DNA of 20,586 nucleotides from an uncultured Collinsella sp. (lineage in GTDB: Bacteria; Actinomycetota; Coriobacteriia; Coriobacteriales; Coriobacteriaceae). Position numbers and translations under genes: made by a program. The notes below the pieces were generated by a model. That model saw nothing but the letters and a program-made list of their open reading frames with translations, searched no databases and was not told the origin of the DNA. This document shows, in pieces, positions 5,586 through 11,779 of this stretch; positions within the stretch are counted from its first letter, which is position 1, and each line of letters opens with the position of its first letter. The DNA lies in NCBI GenBank assembly GCA_900542555.1, contig UQNU01000043.1, positions 1 through 20,586 on the forward strand, in the 5' to 3' direction.

Positions 5586-6938
5586 ATGTCTGACGACTTT
5601 TACACCATGGTCGATTCCGGAGACCCGGCACCCGACAACGAGCACATCACCGGCGTGCGCGAAGAGCGTGCGGAAGGCGAGCAGACGACCACGCAGGCGC
5701 CAAAAGCCATGTACGCCGCGCGCATCGCCGTCTATGACGACATGCTGTCGACACCGCGGGTGATCGTCATTGATCCGCAAGATGTCCGCACGTATTTGGA
5801 AGAGACGACCAACACCGTCTACCAGTGCATGAAAGAACAAGGTGGCCATATCTCGCTCATGGTCATCCGCGAGATTGTCGAAAACTTTATCCACGCACAC
5901 TTTGCCGAGCCCATCATCTCGATTCTGGACGGCGGAGACACCATCCGCTTTGCTGACCAAGGACCCGGCATCGACGACAAGGAACGTGCTTTCGACTTTG
6001 GCGTTACCAGCGCAAACAGCAAGATGAAGCGCTATATCCGTGGAACCGGAGCAGGGTTTCCCATGGTGCAGGAGTATTTGGAAAACGCCGGCGGTGCCGT
6101 ATCCATCGAGGACAACATGGGCAACGGCACCGTGGTTACGGTAAGCCTGAACCCTAAACGCGTGCAGGAAATCGAGCGTGCCGGCGGACGCGGCGCTGCC
6201 GTGCGGCCCGAGACGGAGCAGCCCACATATCCCCTGCCGGGAGCTTTTGCGCAGCAGCCCGTGGCAACGCAGCAGATGCAGCCCCCCGTGAGGCAGATGC
6301 AGCAGCCCGGAATGCTTCCCACACAAGAACCCCAGGCGGCATCTATGTCGATGCCGCCAAACATGCCAGAGGCCATGCCGCTGGCTGATCAGGATGCAGC
6401 AGCAATGCAGCAGGCGACGGGGGCGCCGGGTGGCCAGCAAATGGGCTATCAGCCGTACCAACAGGGATATCCATATCAGCAGATGCCGCCACTGGGGTAT
6501 GGCCAGCAGTTCCCGCAGCAGTACCAGCAGGGATATCAGCAGCCGTACCAGCAGATGCCGCAGCAGCAGTACAACCCCTGGGCCCAGCAGACGCCTCCGC
6601 AGCCTTACCAACAGTGGCCTCAAAGTTTTCAACAGCAAATGCCGCCGACGCAGAGTTCTCAACAACCAGCAGCTCAAATGATGTATCCTAATGCAGTAAA
6701 TCAGTATGCACAGCCACAACCGGACGTGTTCGTAAGCGATCGCGGCAACGCCGCGCTGGGCTATCTGGCGCAAAATCAAGCGTGCGGCGCAACCGATCTT
6801 GCGAGGGCGTTTGGAAACTCGGCCCCCACTTGGTCACGCACGCTCAATGACTTGGCGCAGGCCGGCTTGGTCATCAAGCATGGCCAGAAATACCATCTGA
6901 CCGAACTCGGCGCCGCTCGCGTGCGAGCTCAGAGCTAA
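5586..6938 (+). CDS. Origin-linked GHKL-ATPase / Gln-rich linker / winged-helix protein (450 aa)
   Basis: The function is unknown. Residues 57-190 form a GHKL (histidine-kinase-like) ATP-binding domain: N-box REIVEN (95-100), G1 box DQGPG (124-128) and G2 box RGTGAGF (152-158). There is no phosphoacceptor-His domain and no membrane segment, so it is not an ordinary sensor kinase. Residues 213-378 are a low-complexity linker rich in Gln, Pro, Tyr and Met, with imperfect repeats such as YQQGY and PYQQMP. Residues 382-448 form a winged-helix DNA-binding domain (GATDLARAFGNSAPTWSRTLNDLAQAGL, then a basic wing). The ATG has only a weak ribosome-binding site. It ends 15 bp before dnaA and lies between the two origin sub-regions, which suggests a role at oriC or in dnaA control. 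An ATP-gated DNA-binding switch is an inference. Confidence 0.85.
   Translation: MSDDFYTMVDSGDPAPDNEHITGVREERAEGEQTTTQAPKAMYAARIAVYDDMLSTPRVIVIDPQDVRTYLEETTNTVYQCMKEQGGHISLMVIREIVENFIHAHFAEPIISILDGGDTIRFADQGPGIDDKERAFDFGVTSANSKMKRYIRGTGAGFPMVQEYLENAGGAVSIEDNMGNGTVVTVSLNPKRVQEIERAGGRGAAVRPETEQPTYPLPGAFAQQPVATQQMQPPVRQMQQPGMLPTQEPQAASMSMPPNMPEAMPLADQDAAAMQQATGAPGGQQMGYQPYQQGYPYQQMPPLGYGQQFPQQYQQGYQQPYQQMPQQQYNPWAQQTPPQPYQQWPQSFQQQMPPTQSSQQPAAQMMYPNAVNQYAQPQPDVFVSDRGNAALGYLAQNQACGATDLARAFGNSAPTWSRTLNDLAQAGLVIKHGQKYHLTELGAARVRAQS
6626..6664 (+). other. Two DnaA-box-like 9-mers inside the linker of the GHKL gene
   Basis: TTTTCAACA at 6626-6634 is identical to the putative boxes of the upstream gap, and TTCTCAACA at 6656-6664 equals the variant at 5463-5471. 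They fall in codons for Ser-Phe-Gln-Gln and Ser-Ser-Gln-Gln. Gln codons alone can create part of the motif, so they may be fortuitous. Confidence 0.3.
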
Positions 6939-6953
6939 AGAACGGGAGAGACA

Positions 6954-8666
6954 GTGGACGAGGAAGCAAGCATCATCCTGGGGGATGCCATCGCCTTTTG
7001 CCAGCGCGACGGCCAAGATGCACGCCTCATCAACATGCTGGGGCAATCGCGCGCCATAAGCCTGACCGAAGATACGCTCACGATCGAGGCCCCCTCGCGC
7101 TTTGCCATCGCGCAGCTCAAAAAGCATCAGCCGACTATTGAGGCCTATCTGGAAGAAATCGCCTTTGCACCGATTGCTCTCGACATCGTGGCACCGCAAG
7201 GCGCCGCGACGGAATCCGCTGCCGCCACGGCTCCCGCTGCTTCCCCGGCGGTGCCGGCCTCCGCAGGCGATGTGCCGACAATCGAGCACCAGCACAGCGA
7301 TGTTTCCCGTGAAACAATGGCACCGTTGACGAGCGCGGCGGCGACGTCAACGAACGCACCCGTCACGCACATGCCCATCGCTCACGACGCAGCGGCGGGC
7401 GCGGATTCGGGCATTGCAATCAAGAACACGCTCTCGGCCGACGATTTTCGTCGCATGATGAACCAGATGAAGGGCGGAGCGCCGACTAAATCCACGCAAG
7501 CTGCGGCCCCCGCTTCACCCATGCCAGCACCGACCGTGCCGGCCGAGCAGAATACGGATGGAGCCCCGCTCGCCGCGAACTCAAAATTTACCTTTGAGAA
7601 CTTTGTCTACGGCCCCGAGAACAGCCATGCCTATCGCTCGGCACTCAAGTTTGCCGCCCTCGCGGACGAGCGCGGCACATGCACATCCCTGTTCATCTAT
7701 GGCAAATCGGGGCTGGGCAAGACCCATCTGCTGCTCGCCATCAAAAACGAGCTCGCCGAGAAGTCGCCCGAGATCAAGGTCAAGTATGCCAACTCCCAGG
7801 CATATCTGGACGACCTGATGACCGAGTTCGACCGTCAAAAGAAGAGCAACGCCCCCATCATGCAGGCGTACCACGGCGTGGACGTGCTCATCATCGATGA
7901 CATCCAAAACATCATCGGCAAGCGCGCGAGTGTGGACTACTTTTTCCAGCTCATGGACGAGTTCATCCGCAACAACAAGAAGGTCGTCATCGCGGCAGAC
8001 CGCGCCCCCAAGGACCTGAGCATGGACGAGCGTCTGACCAGCCGCTTCAACGCCGGAATGCTCTGCCTGGTCGCAGAGCCCAGCTACGAGATGAAATACA
8101 AGATCTTGCAGCGCTATTACGAGAACACCATCGTCGCCGCTCCCGAGGCGGGCGACGACTCACTGCTGGCGGCCTATGGGGGCGACGGCGGACACCTGAC
8201 CGACGAGCACTTTAAACACATGGCCGAGGTCTCGGGCACCAACATCCGCGAACTCGAGAGCTTTTGCGAGCGCTGCGCCGGCGAGGCGGGCGACCGTGAG
8301 CGCGAGGGCGGGGAGCTCACCTTTGACGATATCAACGCCATCGCCAGCCAGTACTTCGACACATCGGCCAAAAAGATCAACGTCCAGACGGTTCAGTCCG
8401 TCATCGAAGAGCAGTACGGCGTGACGCACGAGGAGCTCATCGGCCCGCGTCGCAACGCCAATATCGCCAAAGCACGCCATATCGCTATCTACCTGGCCAT
8501 CGAGATGTGCGAGATGACGACCACGGCGGTGGGCGCCGAATTTGGCAACCGCAACCACTCGACCGTCAGCACGAGCTACAAAAAGGTCCAGAAGATGATC
8601 CAGGAAGACCGCACCGTCACCGAAGACCTCAAGTCGCTGCGCGATAAAATTACACTGCGCTCGTAG
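6954..8666 (+). CDS. dnaA: Chromosomal replication initiator DnaA (570 aa)
   Basis: DnaA binds oriC boxes, opens the duplex and recruits the helicase. Domain I covers about 1-80. Domain II (about 81-205) is a long Ala/Pro-rich linker that makes the protein longer than the usual 450 or so residues. Domain III (about 210-465) is AAA+, with Walker A GKSGLGKT (250-257), Walker B LIIDDIQ (312-318) and the box VII Arg in LTSRF (361-365). Domain IV (about 470-570) has GNRNHSTV (531-538) where GGRDHTTV is normal. E. coli Arg399 and Arg407 correspond to Arg500 and Arg508; Asp433 and Thr435 become Asn534 and Ser536. The start is GTG with GGGAG about 5 nt upstream. A parS-like site lies within domain II codons. 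Confidence 0.96.
   Translation: MDEEASIILGDAIAFCQRDGQDARLINMLGQSRAISLTEDTLTIEAPSRFAIAQLKKHQPTIEAYLEEIAFAPIALDIVAPQGAATESAAATAPAASPAVPASAGDVPTIEHQHSDVSRETMAPLTSAAATSTNAPVTHMPIAHDAAAGADSGIAIKNTLSADDFRRMMNQMKGGAPTKSTQAAAPASPMPAPTVPAEQNTDGAPLAANSKFTFENFVYGPENSHAYRSALKFAALADERGTCTSLFIYGKSGLGKTHLLLAIKNELAEKSPEIKVKYANSQAYLDDLMTEFDRQKKSNAPIMQAYHGVDVLIIDDIQNIIGKRASVDYFFQLMDEFIRNNKKVVIAADRAPKDLSMDERLTSRFNAGMLCLVAEPSYEMKYKILQRYYENTIVAAPEAGDDSLLAAYGGDGGHLTDEHFKHMAEVSGTNIRELESFCERCAGEAGDREREGGELTFDDINAIASQYFDTSAKKINVQTVQSVIEEQYGVTHEELIGPRRNANIAKARHIAIYLAIEMCEMTTTAVGAEFGNRNHSTVSTSYKKVQKMIQEDRTVTEDLKSLRDKITLRS
7301..7316. promoter_or_regulatory. parS: Near-perfect parS inside dnaA
   Basis: TGTTTCCCGTGAAACA differs at one base from the perfect parS of this window (TGTTTCACGTGAAACA). 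It encodes DVSRET (residues 116-121) in the unstructured linker of DnaA, where protein constraint is low. A fourth ParB-loading site about 5 kb from the main cluster is likely. Confidence 0.75.
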
Positions 8667-8674
8667 GGAAATAG

Positions 8675-8886
8675 AGACACCTGTTGAAAACTTGTCGAAA
8701 CCACGGGCATAAGGTGTCTAAAACCCAACCCGCGGTGATAAAAAGTTTTGCGCAGGTTTTGAACGTGGAAAACCACCCCCGTTGCACACAGGTTGCTGTC
8801 GATTCTCTTTCTGGGTCTGACCTGCGTCTTTGGGAGTAATCAACAGTTTCGTCAGTGCTATTACTATTATTAAGATATTTATATCT
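8675..8886. other. oriC: Downstream part of oriC: boxes, DnaA-trio-like triplets and AT-rich unwinding stretch
   Basis: The 238-bp dnaA-dnaN gap holds TGTTGAAAA (8682-8690, reverse of TTTTCAACA) and TTGTCGAAA (8692-8700), flanked by the 8-bp inverted repeat AGACACCT/AGGTGTCT (8675-8682, 8712-8719; base 8682 is shared with the first box). TTTTCCACG lies on the minus strand at 8764-8772 and TAATCAACA at 8837-8845. Twelve bases later come five contiguous triplets CTA-TTA-CTA-TTA-TTA (8858-8872), then AGATAT-TT-ATATCT (8873-8886). The order box, short spacer, [C/T]TA triplets, AT-rich DNA, dnaN is that of the B. subtilis basal unwinding system. Confidence 0.75.
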
Positions 8887-8904
8887 ATAGAAAGGTATTA
8901 AAAG

Positions 8905-10008
8905 ATGAAGTTCACCGTCAGCCAGAGCTCGCTTACACAAGCCATCGGCGTCGTAATGAAGGGTGTCGCTTCGGCATCCACCCTTCCCATCCTGTCGGGC
9001 GTGCTCGTTAAGGCGCAAGACGGCATCTTGGAATTCCAGACCTCTAACTACACCATCTCGATCCGTCATCGCATCGCGGCGCATGTCGAAGAAGAGGGCG
9101 AGATGGTTATCCCCTGTAAGATGCTCTCCAATATCACCAAGACCCTCCCCGATGCCCCGGTCACCTTTGAGCTGTCCGAGCGTCAGGTGCTGATTGGTTG
9201 CGAGAAGAGCTCGTTCCGCCTGAACACGCTCGATGCCAATGACTTCCCCGAGTTTCCGGCCTATGCCATCGAGAGCGCCGTGGAACTGCCGACCGATATC
9301 TTGTCCGAAATGGTCGGCCGCGTATGGCGCGTCACCTCGACCGACAAGGCCCGCCCCATCCTGGGCGGTGTGCACATGAAAGTCGAGAACAACACCGTGC
9401 GCCTAGTGGCGACCGATTCCTTCCGCTTGGCCGTGTGCGATACGCAGGTCGAGACCTCGACCCTCGAGGGCTCCTTTGAACTCAACGTTCCGGCCGACGC
9501 CTTTAACGACGCACTGAACATCATGGCCAGCCAGGCGACCATCATGATCGGGGCTACCGACACGCAGGTCGTCTTTGGGGCCGGCAATACCACCTACGTG
9601 TCGCGCCGCATCGAGGGCGTGTACCCCAACTACAAGCAGCTCATCCCCGATTCGTGCGTGACGAGCGTCAAGATCGACGTCGCCGCCTTTAACGCCGCCC
9701 TCAAGCGCGTGGCCGTTATCGCGAGCGCCAACCCCGCCGTCAAGTTCGAGATCGATGTCGAGAACGGGCAGATGGGCCTGTCCTCCATTTCCAATGACCA
9801 GGACCTTGCGCAGGAGACGATCGATGTCGAGGCCGAGGGCGAGTCGGGTACCATCGCCTTCAACTACCACTACATCTTCGGCTGCCTCAATGCCCTGTCC
9901 AAGGAGAAGGAGATCACGCTGGAGCTCAAGAGCTACTCGCAGGCGGGCATCTTCAAGTCCTACGACAAGATCAACTACCTGTACCTGGTCATGCCGGTCC
10001 GCATCTAG
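8905..10008 (+). CDS. dnaN: DNA polymerase III beta sliding clamp (367 aa)
   Basis: The dimeric ring clamps the replicative polymerase to DNA. The protein has normal length for three repeated clamp folds. It begins MKFTVSQSSLTQAIGVVMKG, has the family segment LPILSGVLV at about 27-35, RLNTLDANDFPEFP near 106-119, and the C-terminus NYLYLVMPVRI that closes the peptide-binding pocket. The ATG is preceded by AAAGG about 9 nt upstream, just after the AT-rich stretch of the origin. recF follows after 9 bp. Confidence 0.97.
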   Translation: MKFTVSQSSLTQAIGVVMKGVASASTLPILSGVLVKAQDGILEFQTSNYTISIRHRIAAHVEEEGEMVIPCKMLSNITKTLPDAPVTFELSERQVLIGCEKSSFRLNTLDANDFPEFPAYAIESAVELPTDILSEMVGRVWRVTSTDKARPILGGVHMKVENNTVRLVATDSFRLAVCDTQVETSTLEGSFELNVPADAFNDALNIMASQATIMIGATDTQVVFGAGNTTYVSRRIEGVYPNYKQLIPDSCVTSVKIDVAAFNAALKRVAVIASANPAVKFEIDVENGQMGLSSISNDQDLAQETIDVEAEGESGTIAFNYHYIFGCLNALSKEKEITLELKSYSQAGIFKSYDKINYLYLVMPVRI

Positions 10009-10017
10009 CGCTGCGCC

Positions 10018-11124
10018 ATGACCATGTTCGCCCGTGATCTTTCCGTTGCGCATTACCGCAGCTTCGATAGCTATCGCCTTGCCTTGGACGAGGGCGTGAC
10101 GATACTTGCGGGACCCAACGCGGCGGGAAAGACCAATCTCATAGAGGCGCTGCAGCTGCTGACGAGCGGCGCCTCGTTTAGGCATCCGACCGCAGCCGAG
10201 CTCGTCCATGATGGCGTAGGCTCGTGCAAGATCGAGCTGAGGCTCGAGGGCGACGGCCGCGTACTTGATATGGGATTGAGCGCGGAGGACGGTAAACGCT
10301 CGTTTAGCCGCAACGGCAAGAGATGCTCTGCCGCCGGTGTGCGCGGGGTTCTGCCGAGCGTGCTGTTTTGCCCCGACCATCTGGACATGGTTAAGCGAGG
10401 CGCCAGTGTGCGCCGCGCCGCCCTCGACGACTTTGGCATGCAACTGAGCGCACGCTATGCCGATCTTGCGAGCACCTATGGTCGCTGCGTGACCCAGCGT
10501 AACGCCTTGCTCAAGGAGGCCTGGTGCTGCCGCGAGATGCTCGGCGCGTGGAACGATTCGATTGCCCGCGCGGGCGCGGCTCTGCTCGTGCACCGGTTGG
10601 CCCTGCTCGACCGGCTGGCGGGCCATGTGCGTACTGCCTACGGGCAAGTGGCGTCCGGTGAAGCCGCCAACGTGTCCTATGCGTCCACGCTGGGGGATTT
10701 GCCCCAGGTCGAGGATCGCGAAGAGCTGAAGGGCTGGGCGTACGAGCGCATGCTGGCTGCCCTTGATGGGCACGCCGACGAGGAAATTCGCCGCGGCGTG
10801 ACGCTGGTGGGACCGCATCGCGACGAGATTGAATTTACCGTTGCGGGTCGCTCCGCCCGTTCATTTGCCAGCCAAGGACAGCAGCGAACGTTGGTACTGT
10901 CCTGGAAGGTGGCCGAGGTGGCCGTGGCTCGCGATGTCCTGGGCACCGCCCCGCTGCTGCTTTTGGACGACGTGATGAGCGAGCTCGACGGCGAGCGTCG
11001 CGGTGCTTTCCTGCGGCTGATCGGCGATGATATCCAGACGGTCATAACCACGACCAACCTGGGGTACTTTACCGATGACCTGCTTGATCGAGCCAAGGTG
11101 GTGAGCATGGGTGAGACGTGCTAA
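10018..11124 (+). CDS. recF: DNA replication and repair protein RecF (368 aa)
   Basis: RecF is an SMC-like ATPase that, with RecO and RecR, loads RecA at single-strand gaps. Walker A GPNAAGKT is at 32-39, the ABC signature region SQGQQRTLVLSWK near residues 282-294, and Walker B LLLLDDVMSELDGERR at about 319-334. No Shine-Dalgarno sequence precedes the ATG (10018-10020). With dnaN ending only 9 bp upstream, translational coupling is likely. An alternative ATG two codons later is equally possible. Its stop overlaps the next gene. Confidence 0.96.
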   Translation: MTMFARDLSVAHYRSFDSYRLALDEGVTILAGPNAAGKTNLIEALQLLTSGASFRHPTAAELVHDGVGSCKIELRLEGDGRVLDMGLSAEDGKRSFSRNGKRCSAAGVRGVLPSVLFCPDHLDMVKRGASVRRAALDDFGMQLSARYADLASTYGRCVTQRNALLKEAWCCREMLGAWNDSIARAGAALLVHRLALLDRLAGHVRTAYGQVASGEAANVSYASTLGDLPQVEDREELKGWAYERMLAALDGHADEEIRRGVTLVGPHRDEIEFTVAGRSARSFASQGQQRTLVLSWKVAEVAVARDVLGTAPLLLLDDVMSELDGERRGAFLRLIGDDIQTVITTTNLGYFTDDLLDRAKVVSMGETC

Positions 11125-11674
11125 TTACGAGCGCGAGAGCGAAACGGTCGCCTTCAGTGGCTTTTTGAACGCAGAGCGCCAGCGCATCCTGGCGGCTGCG
11201 ACCCCTGAGCGCCGTGCGCAGATGGAGGCCGCCGAGGAGTCGCGCGCGGTCTATCGCGCGTGGAACGCGGTGTGCTCGGGCACGCGCGAGGGGCGGCATG
11301 TGACGGGCCTGCGCTACCTGCCCGAGTCCAATGAGCTGCTGGTATATCTCGACTCGCCCTCGTGGACGCAGGAAATGACGTTGTTGCGCGAGATCATCCG
11401 CGCGCGCATGGAGCGCGCCGGTGCGCATGTGGACGGCCTGGTGTTCAAAACCACCGCGCCCGGTCACACGCCGCCCGCCGCCAAGGAGCGCCTTCGCCCA
11501 GCGACGACCGAGCGCCCGCCGGCCCCACACGCCGACCTCAGCGATGCCGAGCGCACCGAGATTGAGCGCCAAGTGGCGCCCATCGAAGACCAAAAACTGC
11601 GCGAGGCCCTCGAGAACGCCATGAGAGCCAGTGCCGAGTGGGCCAAGGGCGTGCAAAGCAAAAAAGAGCCTTAA
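11111..11674 (+). CDS. DUF721 protein, DciA-like candidate helicase loader (187 aa)
   Basis: Residues about 48-113 carry the DUF721 pattern: YRAWNAVCSG, then RYLPESNELLVYLDSPSW, then TQEMTLLREIIRARM. Members of this family include DciA, which loads the replicative helicase DnaB in bacteria lacking DnaC/DnaI. The position between recF and gyrB is the usual actinobacterial one. After the domain comes a Pro-rich segment and a charged helical tail. The start is GTG (11111-11113), overlapping the recF stop by 14 bp. A terminator follows. The helicase-loading role is inferred from the family. Confidence 0.85.
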   Translation: MRRANYERESETVAFSGFLNAERQRILAAATPERRAQMEAAEESRAVYRAWNAVCSGTREGRHVTGLRYLPESNELLVYLDSPSWTQEMTLLREIIRARMERAGAHVDGLVFKTTAPGHTPPAAKERLRPATTERPPAPHADLSDAERTEIERQVAPIEDQKLREALENAMRASAEWAKGVQSKKEP

Positions 11675-11702
11675 ATCGCATCTGGTGGCCTTGTAGAGCC
11701 AA

Positions 11703-11730
11703 ATACCCTCGTTCCCGAGGGTATTTTTTT
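11703..11730 (+). terminator. Terminator after the dnaN-recF-DUF721 genes
   Basis: ATACCCTCG (11703-11711) and CGAGGGTAT (11716-11724) form a 9-bp stem with a TTCC loop, followed by a T-run through 11730. It separates the DUF721 gene from gyrB. Confidence 0.92.
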
Positions 11731-11756
11731 ACGATAAACTAGTAAGGCTGTACACA
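11728..11756 (+). promoter_or_regulatory. Possible gyrB promoter
   Basis: TTTACG (11728-11733), a 17-bp spacer and TACACA (11751-11756) give a weak sigma-70-like match directly after the terminator T-run. It would start transcription close to the gyrB ribosome-binding site. A promoter is needed here because of the upstream terminator, but this exact choice is uncertain. Confidence 0.3.
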
Positions 11757-11779
11757 TTTTCTTGACTGAAGGAGGACGT

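Noticed and set aside
6400..6700. Tandem CAG-rich DNA in the GHKL gene as a microsatellite or CRISPR-like array
   Set aside because: The repeats are irregular, in frame, and encode the Gln/Tyr/Pro linker; there are no conserved direct repeats with unique spacers.
5496..6779. A 427-codon minus-strand frame opposite the GHKL gene
   Set aside because: Leu/Arg/His-rich translation of the reverse of the Gln-rich repeat region; would also cross the putative origin boxes.
9403..10818. A 471-codon minus-strand frame opposite dnaN and recF
   Set aside because: Shadow of two certain genes; His/Arg/Ala-rich composition without motifs.
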